Assembly: GCA_027622495.1 (NCBI GenBank)
Contig: JAQBYL010000043.1
Location: 1-14,798 of the forward strand
From: Pseudomonadota bacterium
GTDB taxonomy: Bacteria; Pseudomonadota; Gammaproteobacteria; Pseudomonadales; Azotimanducaceae
DNA length: 14,798 bases
Direction: 5' to 3'
Shown here in pieces: positions 1-6,576 of this stretch; the stretch's first letter is position 1; each line of letters starts with the position of its first letter. A program made the translations under genes and the position numbers. A model generated the notes under the pieces. That model was not told the origin of the DNA and searched no databases. It worked only from the letters and a program-made list of their open reading frames with translations.

Positions 1-936
1 GGTGGGTTTGGCGAAGCTCGCGAAGGCAACGTCCCCGTGGGGACAACCGTCATCGATGCGGACACCCTGGAAGTTCTGGGTGATCTGACCCGCGAAGGGG
101 AGCGCCTGCTGGTCGCCAAGGGCGGGCACCGGGGTTATGGCAATGCGCATTTCAAATCGAGCACCAATCGAGCGCCGCGCCGGACTACCGTTGGTTACCC
201 GGGCGAAGCCCGGCACCTCAAACTGCAACTCAAACTGCTTGCCGATGTTGGCCTGCTGGGCTTGCCGAACGCTGGCAAGTCCACACTGATCAGTGTGGTG
301 TCGGCCGCCAGGCCGAAGATTGCCGACTATCCCTTCACGACCTTAACGCCCGGTCTGGGTGTGGTGCGGGTCGCCGAAGATGCGAGCTTTGTCATGGCAG
401 ACATACCCGGGATCATCGCTGGTGCCGCTGAAGGTGCGGGGCTTGGCGTACAGTTCCTGCGGCACATATCACGGACCACGTTGCTGGTTCATCTGGTCGA
501 TGTTCTGCCTGATGACGGCTCCGATGCTCTGGAAAACGTGCTTACCATAGAAGCCGAACTCGCCGCTTACAGCCAGGCGCTGGCCCGTCGGCCCATCTGG
601 CTCGTGCTCAGCAAGGTCGATCAGATGGATGAGGATGCACTCAAAGCGCTCAAAGCGCGGCTCACCGGGCAGTTTCCCGGGCGCGAAATCCTGGCCATTT
701 CAGCCCTGGGTGATATCGGTGTGGAAGATCTGAAGAATCGATTGATGCAGGCTAACGTGGACCATCGCCGGAGCATGCATGAGGACGCAGACTATCGCGA
801 AGCTCAATTCGCGCTTGAGCAGGAGATTTCTGCCGATGTGCTGGCGAGCGCCCTCAAGCGTTCGGCGGGGGCTGATGATGAAGATGCGCAGGACGGGTCG
901 GACGAGGATGAAGTTGAGGTGGAATACCGCGAATGA
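1..936 (+). CDS. obgE: Obg family GTPase ObgE/CgtA, 3' part
   Basis: Essential GTPase that binds the 50S ribosomal subunit and acts in late ribosome assembly and stress control. The gene enters from the left edge: frame 1 is open from base 1 and reads GGFGEAREGNVPVGT, the end of the glycine-rich Obg fold. The GTG at 37 is therefore an internal valine, not the start. Of the 311 residues present, the P-loop GLPNAGKST is at 87-95, the G3 motif DIPG at 134-137, the G4 position reads SKVD at 204-207 instead of the usual NKxD, and the G5-like ISAL follows near 227. A very acidic C-terminal tail (DDEDAQDGSDEDEVEVE) matches the family. About the first 120 residues should lie outside the window. The TGA overlaps the proB ATG (ATGA at 933-936), so the two are very likely co-transcribed and translationally coupled. 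Confidence 0.96.
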   Translation, partial: GGFGEAREGNVPVGTTVIDADTLEVLGDLTREGERLLVAKGGHRGYGNAHFKSSTNRAPRRTTVGYPGEARHLKLQLKLLADVGLLGLPNAGKSTLISVVSAARPKIADYPFTTLTPGLGVVRVAEDASFVMADIPGIIAGAAEGAGLGVQFLRHISRTTLLVHLVDVLPDDGSDALENVLTIEAELAAYSQALARRPIWLVLSKVDQMDEDALKALKARLTGQFPGREILAISALGDIGVEDLKNRLMQANVDHRRSMHEDADYREAQFALEQEISADVLASALKRSAGADDEDAQDGSDEDEVEVEYRE

Positions 937-2078
937 GCGCATCGGTGCTGGCTGACAAACGCAGTGGTTTTGCCAGTGCGCGGCGGATCGTCGTCAAGAT
1001 CGGAAGTGCCCTGCTCACCGATCCCCACAAAGGCATTGCTCTGGATGACATCACTGACTGGTGCAATCAGATCAACGGTCTGCTCGGTGCCGGTCGCCAG
1101 GTTGTGCTGGTGTCTTCCGGTGCAGTGGCCGAAGGGGTCGCCCGTCTGGGGCTGGGTAAGCGACCGGAGACGCTGCACGAACTTCAGGCTGTTGCGGCGG
1201 TGGGTCAGATGGGTCTCGTTCAGGCCTATGAGCGTGCATTTTCCCGCCATCAGCGCCACACCGGTATGGTGTTGTTGACACATGACGACTTCGCCAACCG
1301 CCAGCGCTACCTGAACGCCCGCAGCACCCTGACCACACTGTTGCGCCTCGGCGTGGTGCCGATCATCAATGAGAATGACTCGGTCGCCACCGACGAAATC
1401 CGTTTTGGCGACAACGATACCCTGGCAGCGCTTGTGACCAACCTGATGCAGGCGGATCTGTTGATCATTCTGACGGATGTGGATGGCGTGTTTGAAAAAG
1501 ATCCCCGGTCGAACCCGGGGGCATCCCCGATCGCTGCCTGCGACGTATCTGATCCGCGTCTGGATCAGGTATCAGGGGCAACTGCGGGTGCCTTCGGTCG
1601 CGGCGGCATGCTCACTAAAATCAGTGCAGCCAGAACGGCAGCCACGTCCGGTGCGAATACGGTGATCGCCAATGGCCGCACCCCTGACGTGCTGACCCGC
1701 ATCACGCAGGGTGATGAAATTGGCTCGTTACTGGTCGCCAGCGTGTCACCGCTGGTCGGCCGCAAACAGTGGATCCGCAACCAACAGCGCAGCAAAGGTG
1801 AACTGCGACTGGATGCAGGTGCCGTCAGCGCGCTCCAGCGAAAAGGCGTCAGCCTGTTGCCGGTCGGTGTCGTTTCGGTGTCTGGCGAGTTCAAACGCGG
1901 TGATCTGGTTCGATGTACAGACGCACAGGGGCGCACCGTGGCGCAGGGTCTGGTTAACTACTCAAGTGTTGAGGCTGCAAAGCTGACGGGCTGTGCGAGC
2001 GACCAGATCGCCACGCGCCTGGGCTACGCGGCCGAGCCAGAGATGGTCCATCGGGACAATCTGGTGTTGCTGAGCTGA
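933..2078 (+). CDS. proB: Glutamate 5-kinase ProB with C-terminal PUA domain
   Basis: Phosphorylates L-glutamate to glutamyl 5-phosphate, the first and feedback-inhibited step of proline synthesis, in the cytosol. The 381-residue protein has an amino-acid kinase domain at about 17-265: VKIGSALL (21-28), SSGAVAEG (61-68), INENDSV (145-151), RFGDNDTLAALVTN (157-170), TDVDGVFEKDP (181-191) and GRGGMLTKISAA (222-233). A PUA domain follows at about 283-370 (SKGELRLDAGAVSAL, VGVVSVSGEFKRGDLV). It is slightly longer than the 367-residue E. coli enzyme because of a short N-terminal extension. The ATG overlaps the obgE stop and a GAGGTGG stretch lies about 11 bases upstream. The obg-proB pairing is also found in Pseudomonas. 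The TGA at 2076-2078 is followed by a REP-like repeat that may act as the transcript end. Confidence 0.97.
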   Translation: MSASVLADKRSGFASARRIVVKIGSALLTDPHKGIALDDITDWCNQINGLLGAGRQVVLVSSGAVAEGVARLGLGKRPETLHELQAVAAVGQMGLVQAYERAFSRHQRHTGMVLLTHDDFANRQRYLNARSTLTTLLRLGVVPIINENDSVATDEIRFGDNDTLAALVTNLMQADLLIILTDVDGVFEKDPRSNPGASPIAACDVSDPRLDQVSGATAGAFGRGGMLTKISAARTAATSGANTVIANGRTPDVLTRITQGDEIGSLLVASVSPLVGRKQWIRNQQRSKGELRLDAGAVSALQRKGVSLLPVGVVSVSGEFKRGDLVRCTDAQGRTVAQGLVNYSSVEAAKLTGCASDQIATRLGYAAEPEMVHRDNLVLLS

Positions 2079-2091
2079 TGAGTCCTGCAGT

Positions 2092-2147
2092 GGTGTCTGA
2101 CACCCTCTGACAAGGGGTCAGCCACCTCCGACAAGGGGTCAGGCACC
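2092..2147. repeat. REP-like element: 21-bp tandem repeat inside an inverted repeat
   Basis: Two 23-base copies, 2104-2126 and 2125-2147 (period 21), share CGACAAGGGGTCAGGCACC-type sequence and differ at two positions. The left flank carries the palindrome GGTGTCTGACACC (2092-2104). GGTGTCTGA (2092-2100) can pair with TCAGGCACC (2139-2147) through one G-U wobble, giving an outer stem around the tandem copies. Motifs of the type GGTGCCTGACCCC are, from general knowledge, typical of REP palindromes moved by RAYT (REP-associated tyrosine transposase) enzymes in gammaproteobacteria. The element fills most of the 79-base gap between the convergent proB and rpsT genes, a usual REP location, and may protect the 3' ends or terminate both transcripts. 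No T-run follows the stem, so it is not a canonical intrinsic terminator. No transposase gene is in the window. Confidence 0.7.
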
Positions 2148-2157
2148 GAAGGATGGA

Positions 2158-2424
2158 TCAGGCGCTGATTGCTTTGATCCCCGCCGTCAGGCGGGATTTG
2201 TGACGGGCAGCCTTGTTCTTATGGAGAATGCCTTTGGAGGCCATTTTGTCGATGATCGGGATCGCGGTGGTCAGCGCAGCTTCGGCAGCGGGCTGGTCTT
2301 TGCTGGCAATCGCAGACTGAACCCGTTTGATGTATGTCCGCACCATGGATCTCTGACTTGCATTCTGCGATCGGCGTTTTTCGGACTGTCTTGCGCGTTT
2401 ACGTGCTTGTGCAGTATTGGCCAA
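2158..2424 (-). CDS. rpsT: 30S ribosomal protein S20
   Basis: Primary 16S rRNA-binding protein of the small subunit. The 88-residue product is basic and begins MANTAQARKRARQSEKRR, with YIKRVQSAIAS, DKMASKGILHKNKAARHKSRL and a short AISA end, as expected for S20 in length and sequence. The start codon is TTG (CAA at 2422-2424 on the plus strand), placed 6 bases after an AGGAG Shine-Dalgarno (TAGGAGTCCCCATTG on the minus strand). E. coli rpsT also begins with UUG and is autoregulated at translation, so the rare start is probably functional here. The gene is transcribed alone, divergently from murJ and convergently with proB. Confidence 0.96.
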   Translation of the reverse strand: MANTAQARKRARQSEKRRSQNASQRSMVRTYIKRVQSAIASKDQPAAEAALTTAIPIIDKMASKGILHKNKAARHKSRLTAGIKAISA

Positions 2425-2459
2425 TGGGGACTCCTAAAGTCCGGATTTTGAAGGCGCGG

Positions 2460-2465
2460 TAGAAT
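2460..2465 (+). promoter_or_regulatory. Candidate -10 element in front of murJ
   Basis: TAGAAT matches five of six bases of the -10 consensus and lies 17 bases before the murJ ATG. No convincing -35 is seen at the proper distance. A start point near 2472 would leave a leader of about 11 bases that still contains the GAGGTAGAGGT ribosome-binding region. It shares the phrase TAnAATGCCG with the candidate -10 before ribF (4032-4037). Confidence 0.3.
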
Positions 2466-2489
2466 GCCGCCGAGGTAGAGGTATGTCAA
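2461..2489 (-). promoter_or_regulatory. Candidate sigma-70 promoter of rpsT
   Basis: On the minus strand a perfect TTGACA (plus-strand TGTCAA, 2484-2489) is followed after 17 bases by CATTCT (plus AGAATG, 2461-2466), a weak -10 with three of six matches. Transcription would begin near 2454, giving a leader of about 30 bases to the rpsT TTG. The -35 overlaps the murJ start codon, so the divergent genes would share control DNA. The assignment rests on sequence match only. Confidence 0.35.
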
Positions 2490-4036
2490 CTGGAACTGCG
2501 CAGAAGCAGGATATAGCGCGGGCCGGCCGCACTGTATCGGCCATGACCTTGCTGTCGCGGATCTCCGGCTTTGTTCGCGATGTTCTGGTTTCGTACTTTT
2601 TTGGTGCCCAGGAAGTCGCCGATGCGTTCTTCGTTGCCTTCCGCATTCCCAATTTTTTCCGTCGCCTTTTTGCTGAAGGCGCCTTCAATCAGGCGTTCGT
2701 GCCGGTGCTGGCCCAGTACCGGGCGGCGGGCGAAGCCGAACTGCATCGTTTTGTGGCTCTGGTTGGCGGCAATCTGAGTCTGATTCTGTTCGCGGTTGTT
2801 GTGCTGGGTGTGAGTTTCCCGGATGTGCTGATTTCGGTGTTCGCGCCGGGTTTCAGAGAGGAGGAAGTCCGTTTCACGCTGGCATCCGACCTGGTCAGGC
2901 TTACCTTTCCTTACCTGGGTTTCATTTCGCTCACCGCGTTCTGTGGTGCACTGCTGAATACCCACAACTACTACGCCATCCCGGCGTTTACCCCGGTGCT
3001 TCTGAACGCGACGCTGATTACCGCCATGGTCTTCGGCGCGGTTGCACTGGATGAGCCGATCTTTGCGCTTGCCTGGGGGGTATTTGCCGCAGGGATCGTG
3101 CAACTGCTGTTCCAGACACCTTCGCTCAAGCGTCTGCACCTGCTCATCCGGCCCCGACTGGGCGTTGAACACGAGGGTGTCCGCCAGGTCGGGAGACTTT
3201 TGATACCGGCGGTTCTAGCGGCCAGCGTGGGTCAGGTCAATTCCCTGATCGACACCATGCTTGCCTCCACACTGATGACCGGGGCGATCTCCTGGCTCTA
3301 CTATTCGGATCGGCTGCTCGAATTACCTATTGGTCTGGTGGCCGTGGCTCTGGGCACCGTGATGCTGCCAAATCTTTCGCGTCTTGCCATGGCAGAAAAT
3401 ACCTCGGGTTTTTCCGCAACCCTGAACTGGGGTATGCGCATGGGGCTGATCCTTGGTGTGCCCGCGTCCGTGAGTCTGTATTTTCTTGCCCTGCCGCTGA
3501 TCGCGACGATTTTCTTTCATGGCCAGATGACCGTGATCAGCGTCAGCATGGCAGCGTTGTCACTGCAGGCATTTGCCGCCGGTGTCATACCGATGATTCT
3601 GGTGAAGATCATCGCACCCGCCTATTTCGCCTACCATGACACCCGTTCGCCGTTCCAGTACGCAGCTATCGCCGTTGCAGTGAACATCGTGCTCAATCTG
3701 GTGCTGATCATTCCGCTCGGCCATGTGGGTCTGGCACTGGCTACCGCTGCATCCGCGTGGGTGAACTTTGGTCTTCTGTACCGCGGTATGGTTCGTCGGG
3801 CGTTCCTGGTTCCAGATCGGCAAATGGGTTTGCTGTTTGTTAAATCGCTTGCGGCAGCCGCGGGCATGATTGCAATTCTGCTGTTGATGACCCCACAAGA
3901 CTCAGGTTGGCTCACGTTCTCGGTTGGGTCCCGTGTGATGTGGACCAGTGCCATCGTTGTGGTGGGCGGCGGGGTATACGGCGCACTACTTTTTATTCTC
4001 GGTGTACGCCCGTCAGACCTGAGGCATCGCGTATAA
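2483..4036 (+). CDS. murJ: Lipid II flippase MurJ (MviN)
   Basis: Inner-membrane MOP-superfamily transporter that moves lipid II from the cytosolic to the periplasmic leaflet for peptidoglycan synthesis. The 517-residue protein is strongly hydrophobic over its whole length, consistent with the 14 membrane segments of the family. The N-terminal signature is intact: TLLSRISGFVRDVLVSYFFG (22-41), DAFFVAFRIPNFFRRLFAEG (47-66) and AFNQAFVP. Arginines 26, 32 and 60/61 correspond to the cavity arginines needed in E. coli MurJ. Later conserved parts include DTMLASTL and SRLA. The start at 2483 is preceded by GAGGTAGAGGT. The TAA (4034-4036) lies within a TATAAT sequence next to the ribF start. The murJ-ribF order is common in gammaproteobacteria. 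Confidence 0.96.
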   Translation: MSTGTAQKQDIARAGRTVSAMTLLSRISGFVRDVLVSYFFGAQEVADAFFVAFRIPNFFRRLFAEGAFNQAFVPVLAQYRAAGEAELHRFVALVGGNLSLILFAVVVLGVSFPDVLISVFAPGFREEEVRFTLASDLVRLTFPYLGFISLTAFCGALLNTHNYYAIPAFTPVLLNATLITAMVFGAVALDEPIFALAWGVFAAGIVQLLFQTPSLKRLHLLIRPRLGVEHEGVRQVGRLLIPAVLAASVGQVNSLIDTMLASTLMTGAISWLYYSDRLLELPIGLVAVALGTVMLPNLSRLAMAENTSGFSATLNWGMRMGLILGVPASVSLYFLALPLIATIFFHGQMTVISVSMAALSLQAFAAGVIPMILVKIIAPAYFAYHDTRSPFQYAAIAVAVNIVLNLVLIIPLGHVGLALATAASAWVNFGLLYRGMVRRAFLVPDRQMGLLFVKSLAAAAGMIAILLLMTPQDSGWLTFSVGSRVMWTSAIVVVGGGVYGALLFILGVRPSDLRHRV

Positions 4037-4037
4037 T
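4032..4037 (+). promoter_or_regulatory. Candidate -10 TATAAT at the murJ end, in front of ribF
   Basis: A perfect TATAAT spans the last codons and stop of murJ. The expected start point, about seven bases downstream (near 4044-4045), coincides with the ribF ATG at 4045, which has no Shine-Dalgarno before it. No good -35 lies 16-18 bases upstream (4009-4014 is CCCGTC) and there is no TGn extension, so a real promoter would be weak or factor-dependent. Confidence 0.3.
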
Positions 4038-4044
4038 GCCGGCC

Positions 4045-4974
4045 ATGGAAGTGATAGTCGGTTTGCATAACGTCAAGCCCCGGCATAAGGGCGCCGTCAT
4101 CACCTTTGGTAATTTTGACGGGGTTCATCACGGTCATCAGATGCTGCTCGCTCACCTTTCTGCGAAGGCGCGTGAGCTTGATGCGCCGAGCATGCTGGTG
4201 ACGTTTGAACCACAACCGGCTGAATTTCTGAACCGGGAAAAGTCCCCGGTCCCCGCGCGGCTCACGCGCTTTCGCGAAAAAATCTGCCTGCTAACCAAGA
4301 CCGATCTCACTCGCGTACTTTGTCTGTCTTTTAACGAGCGCACCAGAATTCTGCCCGCTGAGTGGGTGGTTGATGAGTTCCTGCACAAGCGACTGACCGC
4401 CAGATATGTGGTTGTTGGTGACGACTTCCGCTTTGGCGAAGGCGCTAAAGGTGACTACACCATGCTCAAAGAAGCCGGTGATCGCCTCGGCTTTGAAGTT
4501 TCTCACATGGGTACCCTGACATTTGATCACGAACGGGTTAGCTCAACCCGGATTCGAACAGTTCTGGCGGCCGGCGACTTCAGCGAAGCGGCTAAAATGC
4601 TCGGCCATGAGTATTTCATCATGGGTCGTGTGATTTATGGTCGACAGCTGGGTCGGCAGCTGGGTGTTCCCACAGCAAACATCCCGCTGCAGCGCTATCG
4701 GGCAGCGCTGGAAGGGGTGTACGCGGTCCGTGTGGACGGCCTCGACAAACCTTATCAGGGCATTGCCAACATCGGGGTTCGACCCACGGTGGATGGTAAA
4801 AAGCCGTTACTGGAAGTCCACCTGTTTGATTTTTCGCAAGACATCTACGGCAAACTGCTGACCGTCACCTTCGAACACAAGATTCGTAACGAACGGACCT
4901 TTGAGTCGCTGGATGCGTTAAAAGAACGGATCGCCGAGGACATCGTCATCGCCCGTAACTGGTTCGCCCGATGA
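4045..4974 (+). CDS. ribF: Bifunctional riboflavin kinase / FAD synthetase RibF
   Basis: Cytosolic enzyme that phosphorylates riboflavin to FMN and adenylylates FMN to FAD. The 309-residue protein has an N-terminal nucleotidyltransferase domain with GNFDGVHHGH (22-31, containing the HxGH motif), then VTFEPQPAEFL, VGDDFRFGEGAKGDY and SSTRIR. The C-terminal flavokinase domain includes GRVIYGRQLGRQLGVPTANI (PTAN at 209-212), ANIGVRPTVDG and LLEVHLFDFSQDIYG. I chose the ATG at 4045 because the family normally begins M-x-(L/V)-I-x-G-(L/I)-H-N, as here (MEVIVGLHN). The same frame is open upstream to 3907 inside murJ, and another ATG overlaps the murJ stop at 4036. Neither ATG has a clear Shine-Dalgarno, so initiation is by coupling to murJ or leaderless. 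The gene is followed directly by lspA with a 4-base overlap. In most relatives ileS lies between them. Confidence 0.95.
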   Translation: MEVIVGLHNVKPRHKGAVITFGNFDGVHHGHQMLLAHLSAKARELDAPSMLVTFEPQPAEFLNREKSPVPARLTRFREKICLLTKTDLTRVLCLSFNERTRILPAEWVVDEFLHKRLTARYVVVGDDFRFGEGAKGDYTMLKEAGDRLGFEVSHMGTLTFDHERVSSTRIRTVLAAGDFSEAAKMLGHEYFIMGRVIYGRQLGRQLGVPTANIPLQRYRAALEGVYAVRVDGLDKPYQGIANIGVRPTVDGKKPLLEVHLFDFSQDIYGKLLTVTFEHKIRNERTFESLDALKERIAEDIVIARNWFAR

Positions 4975-5459
4975 TCCGCTGGCTCAGCCTCGCTGGCGTC
5001 GTGGTCGTTGCCGATCAGGCGACCAAAGCGATTGTGGATCAGACCCTCGCCCATGGGGAGCGGATCAATCTTCTGCCGGTGTTCAGCCTGGTGCACTGGC
5101 AGAATGAAGGGGCTGCGTTCTCCATGCTTGCCAATGCCGGTGGCTGGCAGCGCTGGTTTTTTGTCGCCCTGGCAGCGGGGATGTCTGCCTACATCATCTA
5201 TGAGCTGAAGCGGTTGCCTGCGAATCAGTGGTTACTTGGTGTGGCATTCAGCCTGATTCTTGGTGGTGCGGTAGGCAACGGGCTGGATCGGGCGATTTCC
5301 GGTTACGTGGTCGACTTTATTCTGGTGCACTATCGCAGCTGGTATTTCCCGGCCTTCAATGTTGCCGACAGTGCGTTATTCCTTGGGGCTGTCTGCTGGA
5401 TCTGGCTGATGATTTCCGACCTCCGTAAAGGGAGCGAGCATGTCGGGGATAATCGCTAG
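4971..5459 (+). CDS. lspA: Lipoprotein signal peptidase II LspA
   Basis: Inner-membrane aspartyl peptidase (family A8) that removes signal peptides from diacylglyceryl-prolipoproteins. The 162-residue product has about four membrane segments and the family blocks VADQATK (13-19), NEGAAFS (46-52), LGGAVGNGLDR, VVDF with Asp115 and FNVADSALF with Asp133. The two aspartates are the expected catalytic pair. The ATG overlaps the ribF TGA (ATGA 4971-4974) without an obvious Shine-Dalgarno, which points to translational coupling. The end runs 20 bases into fkpB. The lspA-fkpB pair is widely conserved in proteobacteria. Confidence 0.96.
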   Translation: MIRWLSLAGVVVVADQATKAIVDQTLAHGERINLLPVFSLVHWQNEGAAFSMLANAGGWQRWFFVALAAGMSAYIIYELKRLPANQWLLGVAFSLILGGAVGNGLDRAISGYVVDFILVHYRSWYFPAFNVADSALFLGAVCWIWLMISDLRKGSEHVGDNR

Positions 5460-5901
5460 GAGCGGCGACCTCCCGGTAGGTCTACAAACCCGTGTCACGC
5501 TGCATTTCTCCATCACGTTGGAAAACGGCGAGCGGGTAGACAGCCCCCCCGAAGGTAAGCCCGCCACGTTCGATGTGGGTGATGGCAGTGTGCTGCCTGG
5601 CTTTGAGAAGGCCCTTTTCGGCATGCAGTCCGGGGCACGAGCGAAGTTTCTGCTCGCCCCGCACCAGGCCTTTGGTGAACACTCCCCTGACAACGTGCAG
5701 ATCCTGGCACGAGACTCCTTTAAAAATATGGAGCTCGAACCAGGGCTGATCATATCGTTCGCCGGTCCCGGAGGAGAATTGCCCGGCGTGGTCACTGATC
5801 TTTATGAACGAAGCGTCCGGGTGGACTTCAATCATCCGCTGGCCGGCCGTCATGTGAGTTTTGATGTGCAGATTGTGGAGGTTCGATCGCTTGCAGCCTG
5901 A
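5440..5901 (+). CDS. fkpB: FKBP-type peptidyl-prolyl isomerase FkpB (SlpA)
   Basis: Cytosolic SlpA-type FKBP, a prolyl isomerase with chaperone activity. The 153-residue protein shows VTLHFSITLENGERVDS (about 20-36), the binding-pocket stretch FDVGDGSVLPGFEKALFGM (44-62), an inserted-flap region starting near APHQAFGEHSPDNVQ and the family-typical VDFNHPLAGRHVSFDVQIVEV near the end. The ATG at 5440 lies 5 bases after GGAG and inside the lspA end. The coding sequence contains a run of seven C at 5544-5550. ispH usually follows fkpB. Here pilE begins inside the last codons instead. Confidence 0.93.
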   Translation: MSGIIARSGDLPVGLQTRVTLHFSITLENGERVDSPPEGKPATFDVGDGSVLPGFEKALFGMQSGARAKFLLAPHQAFGEHSPDNVQILARDSFKNMELEPGLIISFAGPGGELPGVVTDLYERSVRVDFNHPLAGRHVSFDVQIVEVRSLAA

Positions 5902-6376
5902 TCGCGGTCTAACCCTGATCGAATTGCTGATCGCCATGATCATCCTGGCGCTCCTTTCAGCCCTGGTATTGCCGCTGTACAACCGCTACAGCGATCGCGC
6001 CTTCCGCACCGAAGCCCAGGCCGACCTGTTGAACTGCGCCCAGGGGTTGGAGCGCTGGGCCAGTGTCTCGTTCAGCTACCTGGGTGCAGCTGACACCAAC
6101 GCAGATGGTGTGGGTGATGCAAATGCGGGGGCGATCGCCGAAAGAGTGGTGCATGCAACGCTCGGTACTACCAACATCTGTATTCCAGGATCGGTTCGGG
6201 ACGGACGCTACAACATCACTGTGGCCGCAACGGCATCGCAGTTTACCCTCACGGCGACGCCCGTGGGCCAGATGGCGGGGGATGGCTTCATGACCTTTGA
6301 CGATGCCGCCAACCAGGCCTGGGACAAGGACGCCGACGGCAGTATTTCCGCCACCGAGAACACCTGGACGGAGTAG
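5891..6376 (+). CDS. pilE: Type IV minor pilin PilE
   Basis: Minor pilin of the type IV pilus, inserted in the inner membrane and processed by prepilin peptidase PilD. I chose the TTG at 5891: GGAGG lies at 5877-5881, nine bases upstream, and it gives a six-residue leader MQPDRG before the mature LTLIELLIAMIILALLSALV, with Glu at mature position 5. Upstream in-frame TTG/ATG codons at 5861-5873 would add a leader encoded inside fkpB. The remaining PilE-like parts are NRYSDRAFRTEAQADLLNCA, two cysteines in the globular domain, FTLTATPVGQMAGDG and a C-terminal segment ending ENTWTE. Residues 145-156 read DKDADGSISATE, a canonical 12-position EF-hand loop, and residues 68-76 (DTNADGVGD) form a second acidic loop. 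The gene overlaps fkpB by 11 bases, so it belongs to the murJ-fkpB run rather than the fimU operon downstream. Family placement is good. Exact PilE orthology is inferred. Confidence 0.8.
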   Translation: MQPDRGLTLIELLIAMIILALLSALVLPLYNRYSDRAFRTEAQADLLNCAQGLERWASVSFSYLGAADTNADGVGDANAGAIAERVVHATLGTTNICIPGSVRDGRYNITVAATASQFTLTATPVGQMAGDGFMTFDDAANQAWDKDADGSISATENTWTE

Positions 6377-6576
6377 TTTGTAACTCATTGATTTGACAAG
6401 ATAATTTTCTTGTTCTTCAAAAAACCACCGCTCATCAGGGCAACAGCACCGTTCGTCGGGATCAACCTGCGGGTTGCAGACCCATCTGCCTAGACTCAAT
6501 TTGTCCGGAAATGCGCATCAAGGTGACAACAGAACACCGCGCTGGGACTTGCCAGGCAACATGTACAGGGGGACCC
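6377..6576. other. Intergenic control region between pilE and fimU
   Basis: This is the longest non-coding stretch in the window. It starts with an AT-rich part (about 6385-6427) that stands out against the GC-rich surroundings and contains a TTGACA at 6393-6398 without a convincing -10 at 16-18 bases. The AlgR-like box follows at 6448-6457. A small hairpin GCAGA-CCCA-TCTGC lies at 6476-6489, then TAGACT at 6491-6496. The ATG at 6511 opens the fimU frame early, but the better supported start is 6577. No terminator with a T-run is seen after pilE. Confidence 0.5.
6448..6457 (+). promoter_or_regulatory. Putative AlgR-binding site upstream of fimU operon
   Basis: The sequence ACCGTTCGTC is identical to the core recognised by the response regulator AlgR in Pseudomonas (for example at algD). 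AlgR is known there to activate the fimU-pilVWXY1Y2E operon from the fimU promoter region. I found no second exact copy when reading the window. A possible -10, TAGACT (6491-6496, four of six), would place the start near 6503 and this box at about -55 to -46, a normal activator position, with no good -35. No algR gene is in the window, so the regulator is inferred. Confidence 0.5.

Noticed and set aside
804..1283. Antisense open frame opposite obgE and proB
   Set aside because: Spans the overlap of two firmly identified genes and its product has no recognisable family.
2486..3172. Long antisense open frame of 228 codons opposite murJ
   Set aside because: Low-complexity, charged product without recognisable domain. 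It is a shadow of murJ codon use, and the coding strand is certain.
3907..4044. Longer ribF reading frame starting inside murJ
   Set aside because: The extra 46 residues are murJ DNA in another frame, and RibF homologues begin at MEVIVGLHN-like sequence.
5544..5550. Run of seven C in fkpB as a phase-variable tract
   Set aside because: Short, in frame, and encodes ordinary Ser-Pro-Pro. No sign of selection for slippage.
6393..6421. TTGACA with an AT-rich stretch as a sigma-70 promoter for fimU
   Set aside because: No -10 better than three of six matches lies at 16-18 bases, and the AlgR-like site would be well downstream of it. Kept only as a remark in the intergenic entry.
6543..6558. A sigma-54-like TGGGAC...AGGCA with GG-N10-GC spacing before fimU
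   Set aside because: The -12 part is a poor match and the start point would fall about 8 bases before the fimU ATG, cutting into its Shine-Dalgarno.
6511..6576. Longer fimU start at ATG 6511
   Set aside because: The added residues contain no leader-like sequence, and ATG 6577 has a much better ribosome-binding site.
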